This document shows, piece after piece, positions 36,270 to 48,099 of a stretch of 64,000 nucleotides of DNA (positions are counted from its first letter, which is position 1; the number at the start of each line of letters is the position of its first letter). The DNA comes from Spirodela intermedia. Its lineage: Eukaryota > Streptophyta > Magnoliopsida > Alismatales > Araceae. Below the pieces are notes generated by a model. The model saw only the letters and a program-made list of their open reading frames with translations, was not told the origin of the DNA and did no database searches. The stretch covers positions 5,873,501 to 5,937,500 of the forward strand of contig LR746268.1 in NCBI GenBank assembly GCA_902729315.2, read 5' to 3'. The translations under genes were made by a program, and so were the position numbers.

Positions 36270-39212
36270 ATGATCGTACGGCTGGGCGACTCCGCGAGGA
36301 GTCGTCTGCGGCCGGCCATGGCCGTGGCCCTGGTCGCCTTCTTCGCGATGGCCAATGTAGGTGCCGTCTACGGTGATCCTTACGTCTATGATTCTCCGCC
36401 GCCGCCATCGCCGTCTCCCCCTCCCCCTTACTACTACAAGTCACCGCCGCCGCCATCGCCGTCTCCCCCTCCCCCTTACTACTACAAGTCGCCACCGCCG
36501 CCATCGCCGTCTCCTCCTCCGCCTTACTACTACAAGTCGCCACCGCCGCCATCGCCGTCTCCTCCTCCACCTTACTACTATAAGTCGCCACCGCCGCCAT
36601 CGCCGTCTCCTCCTCCGCCTTACTACTACAAGTCGCCACCGCCGCCATCGCCGTCTCCTCCTCCACCTTACTACTACAAGTCGCCGCCGCCCCCCTCCCC
36701 GTCTCCCCTCCACCTTACTACTACAAGTCGCCGCCGCCCCCATCCCCGTCTCCCCCTCCACCTTACTACTACAAGTCGCCACCGCCGCCATCGCCGTCTC
36801 CTCCTCCACCTTACTACTACAAATCCCCACCACCTCCACTCCTTCTCCACCTCCTCCTTACTACTACAAGTCACCACCTCCCCCTTCACCTTCTCCCCCG
36901 CCCCCCTACTACTACAAGTCGCCTCCACCACCATCGCCATCGCCGCCAGTTTACTACTACAAGTCTCCACCGCCTCCCACAAAGCTGCCACCTCCATACT
37001 ACTACAAGTCCCCTCCTCCACCCCACCACGACTATGAGCATGCCCTCAAGGTTATCGGAAAGGTCTACTGCTACAGGTGCTACGACTGGGACCACAGCAT
37101 GAAGTCTCACGGGAAGAAGCACCTCGAAGGTAGCCTAATCCTCTTACCCCCTAGTAAACTGCGATAGAAAAATATATCTCTACTCAATTCCCCTAAAATT
37201 TCTTAGCGATGATTTCCGGATATTGAAAATGAATTTTGTGGGCCAGAACCAGTCAACTTCGGCCTTTCTTTGATAAACTAGGTTATGTTGATAATCGGAC
37301 TCGACATGAAGAACCTTCCGGTTTCTTTAAATAATAGGACTCGACAGATTAGCTGAGATATCTGGAATAGATAACTAAATAAGGGCTCGGGGCTTGTTTT
37401 TAATAAGATTTACGCTAAACATGAGCGCAGGTGCGGTGGTAAAGGTGACCTGCTTGGATGGGTACAAGGAGATCGTCGCCTACGGGAAGACGAAGAGCAA
37501 CGGCAAGTACAGCATCGCCGTCAAGGGCTACGACTACTGGAAGTATGGCGCCAAGAACTGCAAGGCAGAGCTGCACGCCGCACCCAAAGGATCCGTTTGC
37601 AACATTCCCACTGACCTTAACGGCGGCAAGAAGGGCGCTAAGCTCCACGTGAAGTCCGAGTCCCACGGCCTGGTTGTCCTCAAGGCTAAGCCTTTCGCAT
37701 ACGCCCCTAAGAAGCCGTACAAGGAGTGTGAGAAGCCCAAGCCCAAGCCCCCTGTCTACTACTACAAATCGCCACCTCCTCCCACACCCACGTACTACTA
37801 CAAATCACCACCCCCCCCAACTCCAACCTACTACTACAAGTCACCCCCGCCCGCAAAACCCACATACTACTACAAATCGTCGCCGTCACTACTACTACAA
37901 GTCGCCGCCTCCTCCCACTCCAACTTACAAGTACAAGTCACCCCCTCCCCCGAAACCCACATACTACTACAAATCGCCGCCTCCTCCTACACCCACATAC
38001 TACTACAAATCACCACCCCCCCCAACTCCAACCTACTACTACAAGTCACCCCCGCCCCCAAAACCCACATACTACTACAAGTCGCCGCCTCCTCCCACTC
38101 CAACTTACAAGTACAAGTCACCCCCTCCCCCGAAACCCACATACTACTACAAGTCACCGCCTCCTCCTACACCCACATACTACTACAAATCACCACCCCC
38201 CCCAACTCCAACCTACTACTACAAGTCCCCCCCGCCCCCAAAACCCACATACTACTACAAGTCGCCGCCTCCTCCCACTCCGACTTACAAGTACAAGTCA
38301 CCCCCGCCCCCAAAACCCACATACTACTACAAGTCACCGCCTCCTCCTACTCCCACATACTACTACAAATCACCCCCACCCCCTACACCCACCTACTATT
38401 ACAAGTCGCCGCCTCCCCCAACACCCACATACCACTACAAATCGCCGCCTCCTCCTACTCCCACTTACTACTACAAATCGCCGCCTCCCCCAACACCCAC
38501 ATACCACTACAAATCGCCGCCTCCTCCTACACCCACATACTACTACAAATCACCCCCACCCCCTACACCCACCTACTATTACAAGTCGCCGCCTCCCCCA
38601 ACACCCACATACCACTACAAATCGCCGCCTCCTCCTACTCCCACTTACTACTACAAATCGCCGCCTCCCCCAACACCCACATACCACTACAAATCGCCGC
38701 CTCCTCCTACACCCACATACTACTACAAGTCGCCGCCTCCCCCAACACCCACATACCATTACAAATCGCCGCCTCCTCCTACACCCACATACTACTACAA
38801 GTCGCCTCCTCCCCCAGTGAAGTCTCCTCCTGCACCTTACTACTACAAGTCTCCCCCACCACCTTCACCCTCACCACCACCTCCATACTATTACAAGTCA
38901 CCACCACCACCCTCCCCATCTCCACCTCCCCCTTACTACTACAAGTCTCCTCCCCCACCATCACCATCTCCACCCCCTCCCTACTACTACAAATCTCCAC
39001 CCCCTCCCTCTCCATCACCACCACCTCCCTACTACTACAAGTCCCCACCGCCACCTTCACCCTCACCGCCGCCTCCATACTACTACAAGTCTCCTCCTCC
39101 GCCTTCCCCATCTCCACCACCACCCTACTACTACAAGTCTCCACCCCCACCGTCGCCATCTCCTCCACCTCACTACCTCTATTCCTCTCCACCTCCACCG
39201 ATCCACTACTAA
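36270..39212 (+). CDS. Extensin-type protein with Pollen Ole e 1 domain; frame broken in repeats
   Basis: Exon 1 is 36270-37129, the intron 37130-37430, and exon 2 37431-39212, ending TAA. A signal peptide (RPAMAVALVAFFAMANVGAVYG) is followed by SPPPPSPSPPPPYYYK repeats. Then comes a six-cysteine Ole e 1 domain (VIGKVYCYRCYDWD, VKVTCLDGYKE, NCKAELH, GSVCNIPTDL, YKECEKPKP), and a second long array with YYYK, YKYK and YHYK units. SPPPP serines and prolines are the usual sites of extensin glycosylation, and Y-x-Y motifs cross-link walls, so the product is probably a structural wall glycoprotein. Three frame breaks occur: about 36702-36712 (one C missing), about 36836-36842 (one base missing) and about 37875-37890 (a truncated unit). 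Between breaks the repeats stay open, so this is either a recent pseudogene or a consensus error in cytosine-rich repeats. Intact length would be about 880 residues. Confidence 0.85.
36390..37020 (+). repeat. N-terminal extensin array, SPPPPSPSPPPPYYYK units
   Basis: About ten 48-bp units encode SPPPPSPSPPPPYYYK with small variations. Two single-base losses (near 36705 and 36840) move the repeat from one frame to the next and then the third. Wrong-frame readings give arginine- or valine-rich artefacts, on both strands. Confidence 0.9.
37890..38800 (+). repeat. 180-bp higher-order repeats in the C-terminal array
   Basis: The basic 36-bp unit (SPPPP-T/K-P-T-Y-x-Y-K) is organised in blocks of five. 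37921-38100, 38101-38280 and the start of a third block at 38281 share the YKYK-containing pattern with only a few differences. A second block type carrying YHYK is nearly identical between 38341-38520 and 38521-38700, with one difference seen, and continues beyond. Such high identity implies recent unequal exchange or gene conversion. Confidence 0.9.
38815..39209 (+). repeat. C-terminal SPPPPSPSPPPPYYYK array
   Basis: About seven 48-bp units return to the SPPPPSPSPPPPYYYK type used before the Ole e 1 domain, with more codon variation than the 180-bp blocks, and end in PPPPIHY. The array is therefore likely older than the higher-order repeats beside it. Confidence 0.88.
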
Positions 39213-41735
39213 TATCTCAATCTAGGGTCACCGCCCGTCCTCCTCAATTTGGTAAGTTCTTGTCTTACGGATTTCCTCGATTTTTCTAATTTCTTATTAG
39301 TTCTTATTTTCAGCACGCCAACGCTAGTCTTTCTCATAGTCTCCACGACTCATGTTTTCAGGATCCGTGAGTCGTGTAATAAGAGAAGGATGGATAAAAG
39401 GAAGGTCCTTATTGCATCAGAACCACCCTCTCCGATGGCGGAATAATGACCTCAAGGGCAGGCTGCGGAGCTCCTACCTCGCATTGGTTCGGGGGGCTCT
39501 CATGGCAGCCTTCTTGCATGTCATGGTGTTAGCCTCTTCGGGAAGGAGCAGGCAGCCTCAGTCCAGGGTCTTCCTCGGGGCTGAATGAGACGAACGCGAG
39601 TGAGATTTGTGGATTCTTCTTTTCTTGAGCGTAGATGATAATAAGCTTTGATGTAACTTAAATTTCGCCGTATTCGTTTCCCCTTGGCTTTGTGTAGGTT
39701 TTCTTGTGCTCTGTGCACTAATCGACCAATAAACCCCGATCGAATTCTATATCTACGCATCTTCCTACTGGTTTCTTCATCATCTTCCTTCTCACCTGTC
39801 CTCTGAGCGATTATCTAATCCGTCCCCCTCCGAGGGAGACGAATGTAGAGCGACCTCAGAAATTACTTCATCAGGACTTTAGCCTTTCACGTGGGATAGA
39901 ACGCTCAGACTATACAGCTCGTGCAATGTACGACCAGATTATCCTTTCAGCGTCTGCCTTCCCCACGCTCTCCTTCGTACTGTGCCTTCATGCTACGCAC
40001 AGACCGCGAGCGGGCCCACGTGCGGAGTTGAGCCAACTCAGGAAACACCACCTCCTTAGAACTCTCCGGTTTCGCCTCTAAAGGATGAATCCTATTATGG
40101 GTCGAGCGCATGCCGAGCCCCGAAACAGAAAACTTCCTTAATTGTGGCGAGGCCATTCTTCAAAGCGATTGCATCTGTTAGTATTAGTGGGAGGTGAATC
40201 GGGGTAAGTGTGCCGAGGGGGTGTGGGGATGTAGGGGGGATGCGGGAGGTCTGCCTAGAAACAGCCTATCTTTAAAGAGTGCCTAATATCTCGCTGATCG
40301 AGCGCTCTTGCCCCGAAGATGAACGGGGCTAAGTGATGCGGGGTAAATGTATGCGGGAGGGATAACAGCTGAAGTTAATAAACTGTAGCGGATTCAGACA
40401 AAAGACTTAGAGAGAAAAGTAAGGAGTCTGATATAGGTCAAAACTAGCCCGCAATAATAAAACGACCAGAATACGCAGTTTAGATAAACCGCTGAGTAGG
40501 ATACCCGTAATTTACTAAATCAGATAATATCCTGTCACGGGGCTAAGGTCATCTGAACATGCAAAGGTGGCTATCCTATGGTTTCTCATGCGAGTGTAGC
40601 AAGAAAGTATATTAAAGGACAAATGAAATGGAGAAGACAGAGAGGTTATACTGGAGCCTTGATCTTTGGATGACGGGTTGACCGTGGACAATAGACGATG
40701 GTTGTCGGCCGGCGGTGAGTGACGTTGGCGACAGTGGTGGCTGGTATCCATGGAAAGGTAGTCGGACGGCGATGATTGCAGGCGGCGATTCGAAGGCTAG
40801 CGGCGATGGAAGAGGAGGGAAAAGGTAGGGCGGCGGCGGCTGCGGCAGACGGCGACGACGGTTGACGACAGAGGTGAAAATGGGGGCGATGGCAGCGGGC
40901 AGCAGGGATGGCGAGAGGTGGGCTGTGGCTAAGGCGAGGCAAGCTGACGGCGACGGGATGGAAGTAAGAAGTGGGAGAAGAGAAGTGGGGGAAGGAGAAG
41001 CTCCAGACCGGGTACGGCGGGGTCCTCCGACCAACCCAAGCCGGGGTGACGGGATCAAACGATCAGGTAGCAAGCTATGCTTCAACTTCAAAATGCACTG
41101 TCCAAAGTAGAGGTCCTCTGGCCCTTTTTATGGACCTTAGTGGGTAACTGAAATAGGAAGAGTGAACTGTTCTTAATAAGAGATAAAGGCGCCTGTTTCA
41201 GGACGTTTTCGATGACGACGTGAGCGGCAGAAGGTTGGTTCCACCATAAGATCCACGTCCCCCACTTCATGCATTTCCAGTTCTCCGCCTTGAACGGCTC
41301 CACCTTCCTCAAATGATTGGGGCTAGATCGTGCTGCATCACTAAGCGATCTGCCGAAGCTGTGGGATGCAAAAATGCATCGATAGGTTACGTTTTTATGA
41401 GCGACAGCCAGATAGCTTATGAAGGTAGTGGTGGCTACGGAGACGCCCACCCTGTCAGCCAAAGGTGACGGGCCAGGGAAGGATGGTGAAAGCTGTCACG
41501 TGATTGGATGTCATGTTCTTCATGTGAGTGATCCCACAATTGATCTCCCTTAGTTTCGCCATCTAACTCGACTACTCCGAAGTGACTGTTTTCAAATATT
41601 TCTTTTCATCTCTAAAGTTACTGTTACATGTGCTCCCGAATCACCATGAAAGACAACGCGGCCACTTCCGGGTCATTGCCATTCCCAGAACTGACGCCTC
41701 CCGGCGGCGATCCGGCCCCCGTTCTAAGAAGATAA
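39213..41735. other. Region between the first extensin gene and Copia 1
   Basis: The first 600 bases should contain the extensin 3' untranslated region. Two minus-strand open frames at 41091-40612 (159 codons, Pro/Ser-rich, GC-rich) and 41462-41088 (124 codons) are the longest. Neither shows motifs I recognise, and the first could simply reflect GC-rich composition. I see no RNA gene or repeat. Confidence 0.5.
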
Positions 41736-41742
41736 TGTAGAG

Positions 41743-41773
<31 letters not shown>

Positions 41774-41882
41774 GATGTGTGTGTGGATATATATGTTTAT
41801 GGGCCTGGCCCACTTTCTCTCTCTCCTCACCCTTAGGGCTTCCGGCCTCTTCTCATATATAATATTATTTTCTCTCTCCTTA
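41736..41882 (+). repeat. Copia 1 left LTR
   Basis: It starts TGTAGAGATATAT and ends in catatataatattattttctctctcct next to the primer site. The last 100 bases match the right LTR at 52987-53120 closely; the AT microsatellite near the start differs in length. LTRs of about 140 bp are short but known in Copia elements. Confidence 0.8.
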
Positions 41883-41896
41883 TGGTATCAGAGCCC
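41883..41896 (+). other. Copia 1 primer-binding site
   Basis: TGGTATCAGAGCCC directly follows the LTR. TGGTATCAGAGC is the standard plant Copia primer site complementary to initiator methionine tRNA, and fixes the element's orientation as plus. Confidence 0.9.
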
Positions 41897-42626
41897 TAGC
41901 GGCCACCTCGCCGCGCCGCTCTTCTATTCCTCAGAGCCAAGCGCCGGCTCACCATGGCACGCGGCCGCGCGTCGTCGTCGCACGGTGCGTTTGTTGGTGC
42001 CACACGCCGGCCCTACGGCACGGTGGTGCCACCACCGTGCGTCGTCGTACACAGCAGCACGACGCGCTTCATGCATTGCGCGCTTTGCACGACGCGTAGT
42101 GCGCAGCCGCACGACGCGCGTGTTTCGATGTGCTCTTACCTCTGCGCGCGTGCCCGCGACGCTCTTCCGGGCTCCCTCGTGTCCTAAGACCACCCTATGG
42201 GTCCGCCTGTCCTCTTCCGTGCCTTATGGTGAGAGTTCCGAGACTTGTAGGACATCATATATTGCATCTTATCATGTAAGATCTACTAACGGAGCCCGAG
42301 GCACTTAGGAAGCGGAACATTAATAATCAGTATCTATTGGGCTTTTTATGAGCCTCCCTAGAGCCTCATAACTTTGACAAATGCCGGCAAGTTTAAGATC
42401 ATCTTAGATTGATCTACACTAATAATCTCACCTGTCAATTGATATTTAGCCCGAGTTTTATAAGATGAAGAAGGGGCAGTGTTCATTAGTGAAGTATTTT
42501 AGAACATTCATTTGGGTTGAGCAAAAACTTACCTTATTGATGCTATTATTCACCAATCTTACAATAATACATTACCAACAAAATCGTTATAATGTCATTA
42601 ACTTCTAGAGGGTCTTCCAACAAAAT

Positions 42627-43046
42627 ATGATGATGGAGAGAGCTAGTTCTTGTTGGAGCCGAAAGTTTTTTCTCTTATTGAGTTTTTTTGTTGTATCTCT
42701 CGAGCGTCTATTATTTCAGTGGCTTTCTTTTCACCACCTAAGTCTGTTGTCTTGGCCACCTCTTCTAATAGTGGTCACCCCCATGGCTTTGGAGATTAGG
42801 GATGTGATGGAGGCATATGTGGTAGCAAGTGTGACAAATTTAATCACCATCTTAAGTGTTCTCATTGTAGTCAAAAGGGCCATATTAGAGATCACTGCTA
42901 TGCTCTTCATAGATATCCTCAAAGCTCATGTTGTTACATCAAATGAAATTACTATGCATTCACTAACTCAACCACTAGCTTCATTCAATTCTTATGATTT
43001 TGTCCTAAGAAGAAGGTATAATGGGTTCTCTAGAAACATATGGCTG
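42627..43046 (+). pseudogene. Copia 1 gag remnant with zinc knuckle
   Basis: The last part of gag, broken by frameshifts. At 42857-42898 one frame reads CSHCSQKGHIRDHC, an exact CX2CX4HX4C zinc knuckle of retroelement nucleocapsid, followed by YALHRYPQS. The coding text ends abruptly at 43046, where Copia 2 begins, and resumes after 50179. Confidence 0.82.
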
Positions 43047-43234
43047 TGTTGATAAAGGTAGACAAAGGCATAACCCTAGAATGCATGTATTGAAGAAGGG
43101 GAATATATGAAGTTATATAGAAGAGAGGAAGAAAGAGAGTGAGAAAGAAGAAGTGAAGATCATGGAGAAAGAATCGAGATGTGGAGATAATAAGTTCAAA
43201 ATGGGACTAGTGGGCCCAATAAACTATTCTAACA
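43047..43234 (-). repeat. Copia 2 LTR, 3' copy
   Basis: On the minus strand it begins TGTTAGAATAG and ends TTTATCAACA, bordered by the polypurine-type sequence CTTAAAGGGGAG. It matches 49924-50179 apart from the missing long GA tract and scattered substitutions. Confidence 0.88.
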
Positions 43235-43241
43235 CTCCCCT

Positions 43242-43490
43242 TTAAGTTGGAGCATACAAGTCAAGTATACCTAACATGGTGCATGTCGCGTCATAGGAGA
43301 TTCCCCCAAGACTCTTGGTGAAGACGTCTACGAGCTGATGAGATGAAATAATGTGTAGATGAGAGAGAACACTTGACATTATCTTATTTCGGATGTAATG
43401 GTAATCAATCTCAATGTGTTTTGTCCGCTCATGAAACCTATGATTTATAAAAATAAAGTTGGCGGCTTGATTATCACAATGTATAAACAT
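43242..43490 (-). pseudogene. Copia 2 RNase H terminal segment
   Basis: Eighty-two minus-strand codons end the polyprotein. CDNQAANFIFINHRFHERTK and HIEIDYHYIRNKI are hallmarks of Copia RNase H, and the end LGILDLYAPT sits beside the polypurine tract and LTR. It is open over this length but separated from the rest by stops. Confidence 0.9.
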
Positions 43491-44099
43491 TATTGTAAGA
43501 GATGAGATGTTAAGACCTTCGAAGAGTGAATTGAGTCATATTATCTCTTGTGTCGTCTTGATCATGATGTAGTACTCAAACTCTACACTAGAGCAAGATA
43601 CCACCTTCTGCTCTTTAGAGCACCACGTGACAAGTTTTTCACCCACATGTGTAATAATCAGTTGTAGATTTACAATCTCTCTTGTCACCAACATATCTTA
43701 TACCTGAGTAGGCTTCAATTTGAAAATGCCTATGTCTTTGATAGATAAGCCTTCTTCCTATAGCTCTTTTGATGTATTTCAAAACTTGTAAAACTTTCTC
43801 CTATTGAATTTGTTGAGATTTTTGTATGAATTAGCTAAGGACATTAACTATGTATACGATGTCAGGGTGAGTGACAGTGATGAAGATCAACTTCTTAAAC
43901 AACTGTATGTATCGATTAGCATCTTCTAGGAGTGGAGATGACAAATCCTAAAAGTACGGACATGCCTCCATAAGTGATGAATCTGACTTGCACCTAAGTA
44001 ACCCAATCTCTTGAAGTATATCAAGGGCATACTTTCACTAAGAGAGAACAAGTTTACTATCCTAATAGGTGAACTCAATCTCAAAAAAGTATTGTAGAA

Positions 44100-44500
44100 T
44101 CCTTAGATCTCATATGTTAAAGTGCTACTGCAACTATGATTTTGTAACTTAAATATTTACTTTATCACTTTTAGTCATAAGAATGTCATCCACATAAACA
44201 ATTAGAATCACAATGTCAGATTCAATAATCTTTGTAAATATTGTGGGATTCACAAGACATGGTGAGAATCTGAATTGTGTCAAAAGATCATTGAACTTGG
44301 CAAATTAGGCATGTGGATTTCGCTTAAGTCTGTAAATGACGTGTTGTAAAAGACACACCTTCGATGACTTCCTCTGAGTAACATATCTAAGAGGTTGCTC
44401 TATAAACACTTGTTTCTCAATGTCATCATAAAGAAAGGTATTAGAAACATTCAACTGATGTAAAGATCATGCCTGATTCACCACCAGAGAGAGTAACACT
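44100..44500 (-). pseudogene. Copia 2 reverse transcriptase remnant
   Basis: Minus-strand text such as AFLYDDIEKQVFIEQPLRY and HVIYRLKRNPHA, followed by a YVDDI core (reading VYVDDILMTKSD) near 44190, identifies the reverse transcriptase. Several stops and frame changes interrupt it. Confidence 0.85.
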
Positions 44501-45079
44501 CAAATAAAGTTGAGCCGAACTACTAGAGAGAAAGTCTCAATATAAATAATGTCATAGATCTAAATGAATTCATGAGCAACCAAATGAGCCTTGTGATATA
44601 CAATAGATCTATATGGGTTATACTTGAGTGTGAACACTCACTTACACATGATGATGTTGACATTGTGTGGACAAGATACAAGTGTTTAAATTTTCTAAGA
44701 CACAAAGGCATCCACCTTTAAGTTTATGATCACCTTTCATTCAAGTACTTATGTAGCCTCAACATACGATCATGGAATCAACTCGGAGGCCGCAAAAAAA
44801 GTAAAGGTATGAAAAGAGGGAGAAAGGTAGTTATAGGAAATAAAGTGAGATATAAGATGTCTAGTGCATGTACGCATACTTTTACAGAGAGCAATAAGAA
44901 GATGAAGGTCAACCACTTGAGTGTCAGAAGAGATGATCAGAGGAGGCTCATTGGCAAAGGATGAAGACAAATTTGATCCTAGAACAGAGTAGTTAGATGG
45001 TGATGAAGTTGAAGGTGTAGAAGGAGTTAACAAGGGAGAATCTAGATAAGTAGAAAGAATAGGAGAGAGATTTGCAATG

Positions 45080-46069
45080 ATCACCATATGAAGAAAATCA
45101 GGTAATAAAGATGTAGTAGATTAAGGAGGAGTCAATGTTAAAGAAAAGAAGGAAGACTTCTCATGAAAAGTAACATCAACTGATGTCACATAGTGATGAG
45201 CATCAAGAAAATGGGCTTGATAACCTTTTTGTGTTCATGAGTAATCAACAAAAACTCCTTTGAGAGTTCGAGGAGCTAGTTTAGAAAGAGAAAGAAAGTG
45301 ATATTGAGCAAAGACAGTGCATCTAAAGACACGAGGGGGTAAGAAAAAAAAAAGAAGAATCAAGTGAAGGACGATGAAGTTGAATGACCCCACCAAGTAG
45401 AATGAAAGAAAGTTGATTCTAGAGATTGTGGCTGTTAGAAAAGTGTCAGACTACATGTAATGAGGAATATTCATCTCAATGAATAGTGTGTGAGCAATGT
45501 CAAATAATTCATGATATTTTCATTTGGCAACACTATTTTATTGAGATGGGTATCTAATGGTATTGTACTCCTGCGTGTGGATAGAGAGTTCAAAGTTCTT
45601 CTTACTTTGAGTTACTAAGGACACCTATCAATGTGGAGGATATTACACTTAGAATTGCTTATTGGTGAAAAGAATGGCTCTGTGAAGCTTGAAGAGCTAT
45701 GAAGATATGCTCTTGGAGATGAGCTAGAATACAAAATGGCATTTTTAGAAAAGCCATCTATGTGGACATGTGATTTGATAAAGAATATCATGATCAACAC
45801 AAAATGTGTAAAGTAAATCTTAGATAAATTCTAAAGTATTGTCAATATGAAGAATCTTAAGCATAATAGAGTACTGAGTGATGTCCTTAGTAATGAAGTG
45901 AATAACTGTGATGTAAATTTGGGTACGATCTTGGAGAAGATAGACCTAACTCACTCAAGTGTAGTCATCAATAAAAATAATATAGTAGCGATGGACCGAG
46001 ACAAATGGAGTATGAGAGGGCCCCCAAACATTATGATGAATGAAGTCAAAGGGTATTGTGGATGGAATC
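45080..46069 (-). pseudogene. Copia 2 integrase remnant
   Basis: The minus strand reads PRVFRCTVFAQYHFLSLSKL, LAPRTLKGVFVDYS then TQKGYQAHFLDAHHYVTSVDV, typical of the integrase C-terminal region (sequences like 'KGVFLGYS-TQKGY'). Further integrase pieces extend toward 46069, where a solo LTR interrupts. Stops are present. Confidence 0.82.
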
Positions 46070-47713
46070 TGATAAATCTTCATTATCATGAGTTAATAAT
46101 TAATAAATAATATAATTTTTAGCCTTAACTCATGATAAATAAACTTATATTTATGTTAAATTGTGAAAAGTGGTTTTTAGTTGATTAATATAATTTTTTT
46201 TATTAATTATATATTTTTATATGAATTTATATGTTTTTTATAATCTTATTTTTAAGATAAATAAATTAAAATAAATTAAAATAAAAAATAAAAAAGTGGA
46301 GACCTGTCTACTAGTCGGGCCTACAAGCGGGTTGAAAGTACAGTTAGAGGGAGCTACGAGTAAGGGCTCGAGTAGCTATAGATTGATGGGGGCATGTATG
46401 TGTCACTCTCCTTTCACGTCACTGGTTGCCAGCCGATTGTGAGACAAAGAGTGGTCATATATGCGAGAAAGGGACTCATTGTTTCTAAAAGTTGATATTA
46501 CTATATATTCTTCCAAAAACTTTGACGTACAATTGATGTGAGACTAAACCCATGTCACACTTTCCCTAAAATGGTTTCCTCTATTTTGATACCTAAAAGA
46601 CCCTTTAGTTATAATAGAGATATATCATGATGACATCATTTTATAAAGATATTAGAGTACTTATTTTTATCTGATTAGTAGTGTCTCCATATTTTGAAAT
46701 AGTGAATGATGGTGATCATCTCCCTTTTATGAATTAGGTAATTATGTTTCTATTGATTTACGATAAAAAGATCACGAATCCATCAAGTAAAGCATCTTCA
46801 ATTGATTGACTAATAAGCTATCGTTAGGAAGAGGATGATTCGTTGAGAGATGAGTCGCCACCTCCTAAGAGCGTACTAGATGTGATGAAAAGCCTCCTCT
46901 TACTGTGTGGACCGGAGGATAAAGCTCTCTAACATATGTCCCACCTCCATTCAGCTCTTCTTTGTTAGGTGACAGCTGCTAGTGAGCTATAAAGTTGTCA
47001 ATTTTTCACTCCACCAAGTGACAGTCGTCAAAGATGATTCAACGACTCATTCATTAATCTCTGAACTTTATAAGAGGATCTAAAGATTATCCACATCGTC
47101 TTTGTACAAAGAGAACTTTCGAGGCTATGGACACTATACGACAATTCTCCCAAACACTCAGATTTTTGGTGCATCGCCGACGTATCATTGTTGTGATATC
47201 AAAACTCTATTTTCTTACTTTCAACTTAATTTTCACTTTATTTAGTAATTATTTATGTGATTTAAATTTACCAAATTGTAATTCATTCAATTATGATTTT
47301 TTTAACTTTTATAGATCTTAATTTGATCAATTAAATCATCTATAATTGCTTACATAAGAATCACTAGGTGTAACTCTATTCAACCTAATTTACGTTCGTC
47401 AGGTACTAACATCATCTTAACATTTGCACTCTTATTTCCCTTTTTTATGAATTTTAAATATTTTTTATTTTTATTTTTTAATTTAAAATTTATAAAAAAT
47501 TATATTATTCAAGAAAAAATCTAAAAAAATATGCGATATTATTTGACATCCTTGTGATTGACTGAAATTTTTTTTCACTATTTTTAAAAGTTTTATTAAA
47601 TTATAATTGATATATTTGTTTAGAAATATTTCTAAAATATCTAAATTAATATTTTTCTAGTTTTATAAATTTTAAATTTACGTGATTTACTATACAATGA
47701 CCAAGTCACATCA
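46070..47713 (-). mobile_element. Solo LTR, copy 1, inside Copia 2
   Basis: On the minus strand it starts TGATGTGACTTGGTCATTG and ends ATGATAATGAAGATTTATCA, flanked by GAATC and AAATC on the plus strand (four of five match). TG...CA ends, a 5-bp target duplication and the lack of internal coding DNA indicate a solo LTR left by recombination. It interrupts Copia 2 between integrase and gag, so it is the innermost insertion here. Confidence 0.78.
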
Positions 47714-48099
47714 AAATCTCATCTCAATTTGAGTATGATCTATAATGATATTTGTCTTGTTGACATGACTCGCACACAAAACTTATTAAGAAAAAAGTTA
47801 AGACAAGATTTTTTGAAGTTTTTCAAAACAAAGATGTCCTAAACAACAATGTCACGAAAAAGATAAAGTGGTCGTAGAGGAAATAAAAAAGTCGAAAGGT
47901 TAGAAGAGGGTTCATTGAAAATTAGCTCATAGACACCTCAATGATTCTCATGCCCCAAATCAATCTTTCGTTTGATAATACAAATTCTGAAAGGTACAAT
48001 GAACAAATAAAAATATAATAAAGTAAAGAATGGCTTGAGTAATGGTACTTGATAGACAAGAAGTTAGTAGAAAATTTGAGAACATAGAGAACTTAGGTG

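Noticed and set aside
36199-37021. Long minus-strand open frames opposite the first extensin array
   Set aside because: They are mirror readings of a proline/tyrosine repeat (EEETAMAAV or RRRWRR strings) with no start context or other support.
36390-39209. Regularly spaced short repeats resembling an array such as CRISPR
   Set aside because: The units are contiguous 36- and 48-bp coding repeats without unique spacers, and the DNA is plant nuclear; they encode extensin motifs.
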